This document shows positions 1-12,349 of a stretch of 64,000 nt of DNA, piece by piece; position 1 is the first letter of the stretch, and each line of letters begins with the position of its first letter. Source of the stretch: Cyprinodon diabolis (lineage: Eukaryota > Chordata > Actinopteri > Cyprinodontiformes > Cyprinodontidae); contig CM060068.1 of the NCBI GenBank assembly GCA_030533445.1, positions 19,807,510 to 19,871,509 on the forward strand, read 5' to 3'. Both the position numbers and the translations under genes were made by a program. The notes beneath the pieces were generated by a model. It did no database searches and was not told the origin of the DNA. It saw nothing but the letters and a program-made list of their open reading frames with translations.

Positions 1-141
1 TTGGAGCCAGCCACAAGGAGGACCCACGCAATACCAGATATCACAAAACTCCTTGCAACATTGCACTTTTTTGCATCTGGGATCTCCCAATCTCGTTTTT
101 CAGAAGTGCTGTTCGACGTTCTAAATGCCATGTCGCCCTGA
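1..141 (+). pseudogene. PIF/Harbinger transposase fragment, cut by window edge
   Basis: Frame 1 is open from the first base to a TGA at 139-141. It reads LEPATRRTHAIPDITKLLAT followed by LHFFASGISQSRFSEVL. This is the N-terminal helical region found just before the DDE nuclease in Harbinger transposases, where fish copies commonly read LEPATRRTHAI...LRFxASGxFQ. After the stop the same frame continues for a while without recognisable transposase. No catalytic residue is present, so this is a dead remnant whose upstream part lies outside the window. The family call rests on motif recall, not a search. Confidence 0.6.
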
Positions 142-285
142 CGCCCTACCGGAGAACCCCCGACCTCTGCGCCTGTGGAGCAACATGCCAATGCTGCAGG
201 GATGCGTACGCGCAGTCATCTCATCCACAGTCCCATTGTGAGCCATTTGGTATGTGCATTTTTCTACAGGCCAATACAAAACACC

Positions 286-288
286 TGT

Positions 289-322
<34 letters not shown>

Positions 323-425
323 GCAGTGAAGTAGAAATTCAGCCACTTACCACATTAGGGAATAAATGTTGCCAACGTTTATATATATATATATATATAT
401 ATTTATTTTATTTTTTATTTTTTTG
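286..425. repeat. Poly-T tract and (TA)n microsatellite
   Basis: An uninterrupted T run lies at about 291-319, and a (TA)n tract at about 380-402 is followed by T-rich sequence. These low-complexity tracts lie between the Harbinger coding remnant and the putative element end. The short reading frame across them (175-465) is a by-product. Confidence 0.8.
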
Positions 426-469
426 GAGGGGGTGGGGGTGTCACTGTAAGATTAAAATTTCTTGATGCA

Positions 470-669
470 CTAGTTTGCCGCAAACCACAAAACGCGCAAA
501 ACCATCATTTAAATAGGGCGTCTCCAACAGTTTTGCACCTGCCACCAGTTACGCAATCACTCTTGTTAAATCACCCGCAAACCATGGTTCAGCCCCTCGC
601 GCAATATTCCAGTTTGCGAGCGCAAACTACTGCACGCAAAATTGGATCTTGATAAATCCAGCCCTTAGT
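470..669. mobile_element. Probable Harbinger terminal region
   Basis: This segment is rich in GCAAAC/GTTTGCG motifs and ends in TTGATAAATCCAGCCCTTA at about 651-669. On the other strand this reads TAAGGGCTGGATTTATCAA. GGGCTGG-type ends next to a TAA/TTA target triplet are typical of non-autonomous fish Harbinger elements, which fits the transposase remnant at 1-141. The opposite terminal repeat is outside the window, so element length is unknown. Confidence 0.45.
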
Positions 670-689
670 GTATGCTGGTTAATGTTCTT

Positions 690-1980
690 TCATCAGTTCA
701 AGAACTTAAGAAAACTACGATGCAGACAAAGGATTAAAAATGCAAAAACTTCAAGTAGAGATTTAGTTTGTGGTTGCAGGGGCTAGGGCAACTTCAAAAA
801 CAATCGGTATGTGATCTGAAAAAACTGCTCCACAAAGTTTCAAATTTTGAACAGGCAGGCCATTTGATATCAGGTTAAGAGAATACCCATGTTCATCTGT
901 TGGACCGGACTCACACTGTACAATATTACAAGAGTCAATAAGGTATTAGAAGTCCTTTGCCATAGGTTTATCTACGCAGCATACATGTATATTAACATTG
1001 CCCAAAATAATGATTTGATCATATTTAGGGTAAAGTCTAACCAAAAGATTAGAAAATTCATTTTTTTTTAAATCCTTATTGTATTTGGGGGGGCGATAAA
1101 CCCTAGCACAAAACACTTTTGGAGAAATACCCAACTAAAAGGTAGTCAGTTAAAAGCTGGTAAGAGTGGGGGATAAAGAAAGCTGTTTACATTTAAAACA
1201 ATCCTTAAAAATTGATCCTATACTTTCACCTTGGGCAGATATCCAAGTGGGAGTTAAGATAAGAGCAGTCAATTGGTAGATCTGTTAATACGCTGGAGTC
1301 ACCAACACTCAGCCAAGTTTCTATCACAAACAGTAAATTCTTACGCTTTGACAAAAAGATATCTTTCAGGATAAACATCTTATGGGCTATAGATCTAGCA
1401 TTTACTAGACCAATATTTGCGGGAGTTTTGGGATCCGGCTCCTCATAGAACTTGGAAGCCTGAGTCAAGGTGCACAAGTTTGATCCACACCATGCCAAGG
1501 GAGACGGGAAGACCTTCAGCTGGAAAACTCCATCAGGGCTGCCAAGAGTCAGCAGCCAGGTATCAATGTAATCCAAAAAGCATCGGGAAAGAGCAAATCC
1601 AGGAACCAATAGATGGCTTTTATTTAAGGTGGATAAAGAATGCTACAGGGAAGCTCTCAGATTCCCCAGTCATCCGCTGCATTAACCCCTGGCAACATCC
1701 TTGTCTTTTCTGTAGAGGTGGAGTCAGGGTACGGAATAGATTAGATGGAATCATCCAGCAACATCTATATTCCTTACTAAATTTGCCGAGACCTGGATAT
1801 CAAGCAATGTTTGGCGATCATACACCAGTAGAGATTTGATATTTGCTGTAATAATCAGAACAGGTAACAAAATAACGCATAAAGTTAACAGACGGCGGGC
1901 CTCAAACACTGGCGCCATCTTGCCAATGGTTAAATCTGACTCGGTACAAGTTTTAGAACAAAGGCACACTAAAGACAAGT
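690..1980 (-). mobile_element. LINE (non-LTR retrotransposon) 5' fragment with APE endonuclease remnant
   Basis: Read on the minus strand from about 1978 downward, three broken pieces line up with the start of a fish LINE protein. At 1751-1978 there is a leader ending LLVYDRQTLLDI. At 1226-1609 there is ANIGLVNARSIAHKMFILKD then LLFVIETWLSVGD, the endonuclease core with its ETW motif. At about 946-1134 there is ARVYRPPKYNKD and DQIIILGNVNIHV, where the catalytic GDxN reads GNVN. An SDHIPIVFEVA-like endonuclease end follows at about 800-830. Stops and frame changes break it, and the reverse transcriptase is missing. Truncating at this end is unusual, because most LINE copies lose the 5' part. 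Confidence 0.7.
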
Positions 1981-4900
1981 CTTTTATGTAGTAGAATCAC
2001 AACAGATGTTTTAACAACTATATAATATTCTTTTTAATACAAACTAATAGTAATAATACAAAGATTGAGCATTATAAGATGTAAAACACTTAGAAAATAA
2101 CTGAATAACAGTTTGTTTTTCACTGTTTTATGCCTTTTTGAGTTCTGTGTATAACAGCAACTGGCAACAAATGCTGTCAGAAGGCATTTCACTAGCTATT
2201 AAAACCTACTAAATCCAACTGATATTTAAATATGTTGATTTGAATAAATTCAGATACAATTAAAGAAACAGATTTAGATGCCATTACATACTTCCTATTG
2301 TTTAGGAATTTTCATTGAGCAGTTGCACTAATCCCTTGTCTAAACTGAGCATGAGGCAATAGTGGAAAGGAACAACAGCCTTTTAGGAAAGAGACACGGC
2401 TAAACACAGATGGACAGCAGACACCATCAGTGGTTGCAATAGCTTCGGAAGTGACATAGGCCAGGTAAGAAACAGAGCTAAACAAAGACTGACTGTCAAA
2501 GACTGTGAAAAAAACATCTGCCCCCAAACTGATGATCGCAATTACGGTTGCTTTCTGTATGACAAAGACACAGTTAAATACAGAATGAATGAACATGAAG
2601 TACTTTCAATGGGATGAAAAAGAAAAAGTGTATACAGAGTATATTGAAATAACTCCATAAATGACTTTGTCCTGAAGAGATACAAGTAAACTCTCAAAAA
2701 TACTGATCTAGAGGAACTTTGCATGAACAAGAAAAATATAGAATGCTATTTTAACATTAACAGTTATTTCTATACTATGTATGTCAAGAGTTTTATGTGG
2801 TAGAAAGTGGTGACCTAAAAGCCTCAGCCATGATTTAATAGGATTTTAAGGTGGTTTGTCCCCACCTCATGTTGCTGGGAATTGTGCCAGTGTCATCTGC
2901 TCTACAATACCTTCCACAAATCCCCACAGCAGACAGCAGGGAATTCTGCATGTTTTTGATGAGGCATCCCAGGACTTCAACCTTGCAGAAGGAAATTTGT
3001 ACAGTTTATATGCAGCCCTGTTTAATGTGAGAAACAAGGAAAAGTGTCTGTGCCTGCCAAGCTACGCTTTTCAAAACTGAGCTTAGGGGGCTGGAGAAGA
3101 TAGAATTATTTGTTATTATGTTCATGTTTAAATCTAGGTGTTTTTCTCCCATTTTCTCTTGCCTGTGAACATCCACAGAGCTTGATTTTTTTCTCCTCAA
3201 CACATGTAATTGCAATATTCAAGAGCTAAACTAATTTTACGACATTGGAACACCTGTATTCATCTCCATATTAATAGAAAACAGGAAGTATAAATCCCAA
3301 TTTTCCAGCAGCCACTGTCAGTGGAGATGTTCCTTGAGGGAGAAGGCTGTCTCCTCTCCATTAAAATATTGGTGCCCTCCTCTCGTTTTCCCTTTAGAGC
3401 ATGCATTTTGAACCTAAATCAGATATCATAATTATGAATGGCACACAGTCTACATCAAAGAGCTTGACACTTCTAATATCCATATATGCCAATGTGCATT
3501 TAAGTGCATTCAGGTGGGGTGCTCTCTATGTTGAGTTATAGCATTTTGTGGAGCCGCTGTAGAATACAGGCCGCTGTGATTCTCATTTAGCTATGGAGAG
3601 GGGAGGCTTGACTGATAGGCTCATTTGGATTTAGCACAAGTGCACTGCTCTAATGTCTTGTAGAAATGTATGGAAACTTTTGCACAAGTCCAAAAACTAG
3701 AGAAAATCTGTCTTCATATTCTGAACATGATTCAGTCTTTCAGTGGCTACTGAAAGAGCCTAACCCAGAATTAATTCCTGTAATGCGGTGTCAAATTATT
3801 ATCATTCTTTTTTTTTATTTTGTGCACTTAACAGAGAGAGGAGGGGTTTAGAAAGCACAATCCCTTATAAAAGCTGAAGCAGAAAGGGTTACAGGTAAAA
3901 GGAGCTGATCAGATTATTTAAAAGCTCTAGGTCACTATACACCTAAATCCTTCAGAGTCCCCAAATCTCAATCCAATAGAGCCATTTTGGGATGTGATGC
4001 AAATAGAGATAAAGACCTTGGAAGAAGAGTTGATGGATTTGCACCAATTCTGTGAATGTGGAACCCAATCTCCTAAATGTTCATTTTTCAAATCTTGTTG
4101 AACATTGAATATTGAAAACAACCAAAGCATTTTTAGTCAGAATTCTGTGTGGCACCTGTATAATGATGAAACAAAAATCTGATCCATGAAAATGTGGCAC
4201 CAGAGGAAAACCACAAATCAGAGCATCTGTACAGAAGAGTTTCCTAGCACGGTAGAGAAGACTCTCAGATGTAAAACAATTATATTTATCATTAAATACA
4301 GTCATATGTGTTTCTCATATGACTGTATTTCATCTCATTTGTGCATTCAATTATGTTATTGCTATAAAATAATCAACAGTAGCTGATTTATGAGTCCCAT
4401 TTTTGGTAACCATCCCATCTCCCTATGTATGTAAATTATTATACTGTGGGCAGGTAGGCACATAACACCTATGTCAGGTCAGGCTCTACAAAGCTGTGTT
4501 GTATGTAGGTGGTCTAACTTACCTCATTAGTAACAACACAAGCGGTGGTCTAATGAACTTAAGACAATGCTAATTAATAGGGGAGAACAAAAGCTTAACA
4601 TTTCAAAAAAGTGTGAAGTGGCGAATTTGCTTGTAAGACAGCATTTAAGCCTCTTTAATCTGCTCCTGACGCATTGCGCGGTCCTCGACCACACGTTTTG
4701 TAAGGGGGGGGGGGCAGGTCAGAAGGGGGCAGCTCCATACCTCAGCAGATATAGTCACCTGTGACAATCCTTTATGGGCTGATAAAGTAAAGGAAGTCTC
4801 TCCTAGAGCAGTGCAGTGACTTGGTGGATGGTGTCCCCAGGGAGCAGGTGTCATGGTTGTCTATCAGGAGCCCAAAAGGAGAAAAGGGACATGTTACTGG

Positions 4901-6537
4901 GCTCCATTGTATCCTGGTTGTCATTGACTGATCGGGTCCATTTAGCTGGCTTTCACAGTGAATGAAACCACCTGAATAGATGAAAGCAAGACAGCCTTCC
5001 TGACAAACAAGAAGCCTTGGAATATTCATGGAGGATCTGTGAGGAAAAGATTAATGTTTTAGAAATTAAAATGGGGCCCGGACGTATGATCTTGCTCTAA
5101 CACTTGGCCAGACCTGTGTCACCTGCCGCTAGCGCCTGAAGTCGGCACATGCCGCTGCCAAGGTGGAGAGGAATCATTAAGCACCCTGCCATTGTGTGAG
5201 CAGAATAATCAAACTTCACCCCCACCACCACCGCTACCACACACACGGCCCCTTCCTCATTCTTTCCCACAGCACTGACAATGAATAATTCTGGAGCCAT
5301 TTGCAATGTTAACGGCACCTATCTGGGCCATCCATGCCTTTATGATAAGAGCTCAAAATATGCATTTCAACAGTCTGAACAGAAGCTGCTTCACCGGCAT
5401 TTCAAAGGACACCTGTCAGTCATCTGAAAGAGCTGTCAGTCTCTGTCACGCAACGGTGCCAGTGAAATGGCCCAAAAGATAATCTTTACTCTTCCTCTTT
5501 CTTTCTCTCCACCTCTCTCTTTCAGATCACAGCAGTTACATTTGCTATAGAGTGACAAGTGATTTACACTGGAAAATGGATTGTGTTTAAGCTGAAAAAG
5601 AGGGGAGGCGGAAGGAGGATTTTCTTTTAGGCTGTGTTATTCTTCGACAGTACAGATGTATCAAATATGCTATCATAAATGTGATCTAGGCTACACTGAA
5701 TGTCATTATTTGTGATACCATGAGAACTAGACGGGTGAGTGAGCTCAAAGGTGACTTTGATTCATTCTATCTCACTAAATAGAACTGTGTGTATTTTTTG
5801 TGTATATATGGGGAGCTGCAGGTTGGATTGAAAAGGATGCCAGAAAGTTTGACCTTCTTTTGTTTTTTCTTTGGAATTTATCTCCAATGTTAACTTGATC
5901 ATATTTGAATAAATGGCCATATGACAATACAATTAGTTTCTTAGCAATCCATTTTATTGAGCAGAAATGCTGATGTAATTTCTCAGATTCTAGCTACAGT
6001 ATATGGGTGCTTTGTTGACAGGAAAGCAAAAGAAGCCCTTTGCTTCTCCACACGTATGCCAGGAATTTGTTTAAGCATGACCAGCTTGTGTGCCACCAGC
6101 TGTTGGTGATATTTACAGCTGAGTGCAGAGGATGTGTTTGGACCGAGGCTCGCAGGGCCGCTGCAGCACTGGGCTTGGTCCCACTCTCCTTATGGCCACT
6201 CCAAGGGCAAAGGCAGCCAGCTTCACAGCGCAGACTGTGATAACACGAAATCACAACATAGAGGAGCATAGAATGACACATAACTTGGTTTTGTATACAT
6301 CACAGGCTGCTGGCTCAGCAGAGTTGGGAGCAAATTATGCACTTTGAACACACTGAATGTGAATCTAAAGAATGACCTTTCTGACAACTCCCCTCTACAT
6401 CTAGCTAAGTAAAGAGTATTCTTAATGGTGTGGACAAGTTTTCTCACTGTAGAATATCTTTCTCCCCGTTATCATACAAAGACTACAGCTTAAAAAAATA
6501 GAGGACCACATTTCAGTGCTCATTTCACTGAATAAAA
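1981..6537. other. Intergenic, no gene recognised
   Basis: No supportable exon, RNA gene or identifiable transposon was seen. Reading frames here are short and lack recognisable domains. Local structure includes the perfect hairpin at 4294-4330 and a G-rich run at about 4703-4712. Conserved non-coding elements cannot be excluded by eye. Confidence 0.5.
4294..4330. repeat. Perfect 15-bp stem hairpin
   Basis: AAATACAGTCATATG at 4294-4308 is exactly complementary to 4316-4330, with a 7-base loop (TGTTTCT). The arms do not extend further and no transposon ends flank it. It may be a relic of a very short foldback element, a structured RNA or a chance palindrome; nothing nearby tells which. Confidence 0.8.
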
Positions 6538-6676
6538 AATAATGCAACCATTTTTGGCATCTACTTAATCATATTTGGTTTCTTTAACAGAATTGTTTCA
6601 TGTCCATGCTAACACGAAACAATTCTGTTTAAGTAACTATGATTAAATAGATACAAAAAACAGTTGCATTATTATT
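6538..6676. mobile_element. Foldback MITE (about 139 bp)
   Basis: Two arms of about 64 bases form a near-complete inverted repeat around a central CCATGCTA: about 6538-6603 and 6612-6676. Outer ends read AATAATGCAAC and GTTGCATTATT, and inner ends share AACAGAATTGTTTC and its complement. Scattered mismatches show it has aged. Near-total self-complementarity at this size is typical of palindromic mariner-like MITEs in fish. A microRNA precursor is less likely given the arm length. Confidence 0.7.
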
Positions 6677-6712
6677 TTTACTATGGTTTTACAGTAATAT
6701 ATAATAACATTA

Positions 6713-6850
6713 TTAGATTAGACTAGATTAGATTAGATTAGATTAGATTAGATTAGATTAAACTTAATTGTCATTGCTCAGGCACAGGTACAAGACAACA
6801 AAATTCAGTTTATGCCTAACCAGAAGTGCAATAGCAGCAAGTTTAGGTTA
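6713..6850 (-). mobile_element. LINE 3' tail with (TTAGA)n pentamer
   Basis: A pentamer array lies at 6713-6761. On the minus strand it follows a 3' UTR-like stretch containing TGCCTGAGCAATGACAATTAA. This is the usual fish LINE ending, a CAATGACAATAAA-type motif followed by short tandem repeats. It probably belongs with the decayed LINE coding sequence at about 7680-8600, from which a Tc1 remnant separates it. Confidence 0.6.
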
Positions 6851-6999
6851 TACATTGCTATTAAAGAAATAAAACAAAAACTTGGATAATAAATAATTGC
6901 TTTTTATTTAAAACCAAAATTGCATGTGGGGATTAATTATTATTATACTGCTGACATTTATTTTGTAGCTCAGTTTTTGATATAAGCTTTTTACTGTTG

Positions 7000-7640
7000 T
7001 GTTACACACAAAAAAACAAGGAGGGGTTTATACCATTTTTTGTTAAATGCACTAATAGAAGTCTTAGTTTTGTTTTTATTTATTATCTGTCCTATTACAA
7101 CAAACTCCAATGTAAAGTAGCACATTAATATGAAGTGAAATGAAAATGTGACATATAGTGTGCCTCCTGTTTGTCTAAGTCTGTTGATTTCAGAGATTAT
7201 TTTATTGTTAAAAATAAAATAAATATAAAAATAATAAAAGCTCACTTGTATTGTTCAATTTAACCATAAATAAGACTATTTTGTGAAAAATTGTGAGTAT
7301 TGTCAGCATTAAGAAGACTTGTTGAGCAGACATGAGAGATACAAGATGTGGAGAATTTTAAAACAATGTTACTGTAATGCTGATTCTCTAAGATTAAGTA
7401 AAGTTAAGATTAAGTTTTATTTGAGGAAAATGTTAATTTGAGCTAAGCTTAAATAAACAGCTGTGGTTTAGGTTAAATAGATTTCATTTTTAATTTCAGC
7501 TATGCTATGTACAAACCTCACACATGGTAACAGTGGAGGAGCTGTAGAGATTGCCAGATCAGGTGATAGAATCTGTCATCAAGACAACAATAAGCCACAT
7601 TCTTCACAAATCAGGCCTTTCAGGAACAGTGGCAAGAATA
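7000..7640 (+). mobile_element. Decayed Tc1/mariner copy
   Basis: Two stretches match the layout of one old fish Tc1 family. About 7090-7150 carries AAAGTAGCACATTAATATGA followed by AGTGAAATGAAAATG, the sub-terminal region. About 7530-7640 carries GGAGGAGCTGTAGAGATTGC and then TCAGGCCTTTCAGGAACAGT, a transposase-coding segment. No open frame is left. It appears to have landed in a LINE 3' region. Confidence 0.55.
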
Positions 7641-7679
7641 TAGAATAAAAAATATCTGTCTTGTGTGTTAGCAGCAAAG

Positions 7680-8600
7680 TCAGGAAAACAAGGGAAATAG
7701 AAGCATACAGGTACACACAAGAATTAAAAAAAAATACCAAAGAATCCAAACATTATTATAGACTGTACAGCAGTCTATAATATGCAGTTATTGGAAAAAA
7801 AGCATACTCAGATTAAATAAAAATGTGCAAGATAAAAAGAACATAAATAGCCTATTTACAAAAATTCTGGGTAAACTATATGTATAATAGCTGAGATGTA
7901 GAAAATATGTAAGGAGCAAGTAGAAAAGAGAAAGTAAAAACTCTAAATTAAGGCAAAGAGGTGCAAAACCAGATATTGAGCAGGTAAAAATTGTGCAACA
8001 CTGGCTGTGAACACTTCTTCATTGGGTCCGTCAGGAGCAGTGAAGGTTATAAAATCTTGAAACAGCTAGGAAGACAGTTCTGGGGTAAAACTCTTTCTTG
8101 CATATATGGTGCAACAGTTTTGTTTACTCTCTAGCTCTTTTACAGCTTCATGCATGGGGTGGGGGACCTTGATCAACAGATTTTTTTCTTACTGTCCTTC
8201 TATCTACATCCACCTGCATGTCCAAGGTACATCCTAGCACAGAACTGGTCATCCTACTGAGCATATCAAACAGCTTTCTCTAACATATACGTTCCTGCTT
8301 CAAAATACAACGCCATAATAGATGGATGCTGCCACCACAGAGCTAAAGAAGGTCCTAATGAGTGCCCTGCTCTCATAAGACCTCTTTCTCTTTCCTTAGC
8401 AGGTAGAGTTTGGGTTGAATCATCCTGTAAAGGGTATCAGTGTTGTTATTAAAATCAAGTTTATTGTTAATGTTAACACCCAAATACCACTATCCAATCG
8501 ACTATCTCAATGTCCGTTTATTTGGTGTAAGTGTGGTAGTGTACATACTATGCTTATGTCCACCACCAATTCTTTAGTTTTTTGAATTGCTAAAAAAGGG
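7680..8600 (-). mobile_element. Decayed LINE reverse-transcriptase C-terminal region
   Basis: Read on the minus strand from about 8590 down, broken pieces recall the C-terminal part of a fish LINE polymerase: KELVVD, then DIEIVDWIVVFG, then YPLQDDSTQTLPAKE, a region corresponding to VVAASIYYG, and MDQGPPPHA near 8160. There are many stops and shifts. It fits upstream of the tail at 6713-6850. A short hairpin (11-bp arms, 7755-7765 and 7771-7781) lies inside. Confidence 0.5.
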
Positions 8601-11340
8601 CCATACAAAGTTGGGCAGACTGCCTCAAGCCATTTAAAGGGAATAGCCGTTTGAAAAAAGGTCTATGGCTAAGTCTGTTAAAACTGCCCGATTTGCCTAC
8701 ATGTGAAATGATGGGGTTAAGAGAATACTAACCTGATGGTAGTAGCATTATACGGGGGACTGCTTTTCTTCAGCAAGACAACTTAAGTAGTCAGACTTCA
8801 TGGAAAGATTGATGAAGTTAAATACAATCTTTATGGCTGATTGGCCATAAAGCCAATCTTTACGTTTTGTGTAAAGCTGCAAGTATTCGTAATTCTTAAG
8901 TTTTGTTTGCTTGTGTCCAATTAATAGTACCTCAATTGAATTATGGATTATTTAAATGATGGTGTGATTTTTTTACACAATGTTATACCTTAATACCTGC
9001 AACCTTCCAATGCCTGCTGTGAAACTGTTCTCAGTGTGCTTTAGTAAAAGGCAATGAAAAGCTATTTAGAAAGCCTTATCCTTATCCATACAAAATTTTG
9101 TTTTTGATTAAATCATCCCCCTTTTCTGGCAGAACAAACAGCAATTACACAAGCCATTTGAATTTTGGAAATTCCTACTTGTCACATATTTTCCACACAC
9201 TCTCCTCTCACAATCTTCTCATTGTGATTCGGAGAGGATATAGTACAAGGCGTGAGTCATCCAATGAATGTTCACGTTCATTTCGGGGCACAGTGGGCTG
9301 GTATAATCCCTGTTACTGAACCCTGACTCACTTGGTCTTGTTTGGATTGACTGTTCTGTCCTTCCATTGCAAAAAAAAAGAACATAGGCTTGTGCATTTG
9401 ACAAGATAAAGTGCAGTAAGGCTCTTGCTGATGATATTATGCTTGTTAGAAAGACAACAAGGCCGTTGTGAACAAAAACATTACAAGGATTCAAATAATT
9501 CATGCCTGACAGATACGTTGTGAGTTAATCAAATGAAGTGGATAAAGGAACAAAAGCTGGGAGTTGTCTTCACCGTGGTTTCTTTGCCCCAGTTTGAAAT
9601 CCTCACAAATGATGCTTGTAAAACAGCTTTCATACAAATTATTCAGCAGCTCTGGTTCTACAGTTAGAAAAGTCGTACATAGACAGCCATTTACCTGAGT
9701 CACAAATGAGTATGTAATTGAGTCCTGAGGGAAAATAACTCAGCTTAACTACTGGAAATAATGTGTAAATTCAATACATTTTCTAATGAGCTCATTTGAG
9801 TTTGCCGCAATTATCTTTGCTAGTCTAGGCGCAGATAGGATTCTGCAGCTGAGCTGAGGTGAACAAAAAATGCATTTCCCACTTGCATTCATTAAAATTA
9901 GCATATGGACCTGTCAACACTTCGCAGAGATGCGTTGTAACAATGCCATTTAGCCCTGCATCGAGCTATGCCGTCTGAGAGAATGCGTGTGGTGGCAAAA
10001 TGCCTCCCCACCCTCAGCGACGGGGCGGAATGCAACTGGCAGCACTGGCTCTGACGCACAAAAGAGGCTGCGTTTTAACAGCCAGGCCCTGGCCTGTGAC
10101 CAGGGGCCATCCACATCAACACTGCTTACACTCCACCATACCTCCCAGCTAGAGGTCCAGCCAACCAGCTCTCTACAAACACTGAGACTGACAGCGAGAG
10201 GGTTGAAGGAGGTACTGTCTGAACGGGTGGGTGGGTGTGAGCAAAGAAGAAATGACAGATATAAAGACAGGTAGATCTCTCACTATGTTGCTGTTAGGAG
10301 CTTTAAAAGATCTCTCTTGAAAAATCCTATTATTCTAATCTGAATCTACCAGCATTGACAGGCTGATGAGCAAAAACAGACCCTATATTGTTGTTTGTCA
10401 ATGTTTCGAAGAAGCTGCCAGTGAGGGAAGGTATTGTTGCTCAGTGGAGCGGTCAGGGCTTCTCTTTCATTGTTGTGCCAGAATTTCAAAGCAGGTGCGA
10501 CTTATCAATAGACTGCAGACTATTCAACTCACTCATCTGTGCCTCTCGATACACTTCAGAACGGCACACAATTGGCCTGTTTTGGTTCACTTCGTTCCCC
10601 CGATGCATCGAGTGTCTTTTTTTTTTGACATAGCTCCTATCTTCTCTTTTAAGCACAACGATTAGTCCAATGACACTTTTGTAATTAGGAAAATGTAATT
10701 GGCCAGTCAGGGGTTTGAGACCCACTGTATCAAGAGATAATTTACCTTGAAATTTGTTGTGGGTGGCAAGACTGGATGTAGTGATAAAGCTTTACTTTAT
10801 GAAAGTGGAAGAAAGAATAAAAGGCAGGCAAAGGAGAGGACAAGGCCTCAGCTGTGCACTGCACTGATCTGCACACTGTGATTACCTCCAGCACGAAAAT
10901 CGAATGTAAAGGCCTTGGGCTGGCTTTGATATTTCCATTCTCCGCGTGTCTTCTATGACCTGGACTACATCTAACAGACCTAGACTGGAGGTCAGTAGGA
11001 ATCAAGAGGAGAGGAGAGAAGATGAGATCAGAGGATAGGAAACATGGTAAATAAATAATTAATAATAATAAAAAAAAATTATAACTGAAACTTTGTTACT
11101 GCTTTAGATTTTTTTTCTCCTTAATTTATTTAACAATTAAATATGAAACCTGTGGCATGCATTTCCAAATTTCCCATTTCTACTTGGTTGCCCTTAAAGC
11201 AATTGCAACCATCTGTTTTTAGGAATAATTTAATTGAAAGAAAGTCATCAATGAGAGTTATCTTGTGTTTAGAAAAGAGAGTCATCCTATTTTGAATCTG
11301 TTTTCTCTATTATATACAACTGTTCTGTAAAGGCCTTAAG
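8601..11340. other. Intergenic, no gene recognised
   Basis: No exon or repeat family could be named. About 9960-10240 has a higher G+C content than its surroundings, but its reading frames show no domain. Confidence 0.5.
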
Positions 11341-11342
11341 GT

Positions 11343-11790
11343 GTGCTAGGGGACATAAGTGGAAAAACACAACTAGAGACATCAAGAAACAAAGCACACA
11401 GAGGAGAAGCACAAAGCAGGTTTTGGTTATTTAAACAATATTCCTCCTCAAATAGCACTGTTCAGTCCATTATTAAAAAATGCAAAGGTTATGGCACAAC
11501 TGCGAATTTGCCAATTACAAAAACATATCTGCTCAGCTAAAAGCCTGGGCAAGAAGAGAAATAAGAAGATCAGCCAGTAGACCTGTGAGGGGCCTGGAGG
11601 AGCAGCAGAGATTCATAGCTCTGGTTGGGCGATTATTGTGTCTACACAAATCCTGCATTTTAGTAGGACCTCTAAGAAAAGTGTTCTGTAAGAGAGAACA
11701 ATATGATGATCTGTTTCACTTTCCCACAAGACAAAAAAGCCACCTTGAAACCTGCTGGTGGTAGTGTCATGGTTTCAGAACGTTTTTTTC
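11343..11790 (+). mobile_element. Decayed Tc1/mariner transposase remnant
   Basis: The sequence keeps the shape of a Tc1 transposase gene: CAAAGGTTATGGCACAACTG, GGCCTGGAGGAGCAGCAGAG, then AAACCTGCTGGTGGTAGTGT followed by CATGG near 11750-11770, which recalls the HGGGSIM(V)WG region. Frames are broken and the middle is shortened. It resembles the remnant at 7000-7640 more than the intact element at 33156-34403. Confidence 0.55.
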
Positions 11791-12349
11791 TTTGCTAGTG
11801 ACAAGAAAATTGGTCCTCTAAGTACAATCTTAGGTCTTTTGCAGACTTAAACATATTTTTTACCCTAGTTTGCCATGCATGTATCCATGTTCCCATCATC
11901 TCTAACCATTATCTCCCATTTGTTATTAATTAAAGCCTACCCCTTCATGTTTACTGCAGAGATGTTCTGTTCAAGGTAATGTTAAAAAATCTGGTTTGCT
12001 GGTAAGATACTATGTTGGAGTTTAGTCCAATCTGATCAGGGCAGCTTAATGTACATGCTTGCTATGTTCCCTTCATGGCATGTGAAAAGGTGCATACAAT
12101 TTCTTTTGGATTTAAACAAAAATAGATTTCTGTATGCAGGTCCTCCATAGAGAATTATTCCACAGAGTTCATAAAAACTTATATGACACCAACTAAAAGA
12201 TCCTTCCGCCCACATGGAAATGCAAATCAACAAAATCTAAATTCAGGCAAAGTCAGGAAAGTTTTACTGGTCACAGACTGAAGCTTCACAATACCTGAGA
12301 CATTTATTGCAATGTTTTTCCTGATTAGGAAACCTTAAGCCTCCTTAAG
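11791..12349. other. Intergenic, nothing recognised
   Basis: AT-rich sequence without a supportable gene, named repeat or structured element. Confidence 0.5.

Noticed and set aside
175..465. 96-residue plus-strand frame
   Set aside because: It runs through the poly-T and (TA)n tracts, giving Phe and Tyr-Ile runs, and has no domain.
6538..6676. microRNA gene
   Set aside because: Arms of about 64 bp with near-total pairing and AT-rich ends suit a palindromic MITE better.
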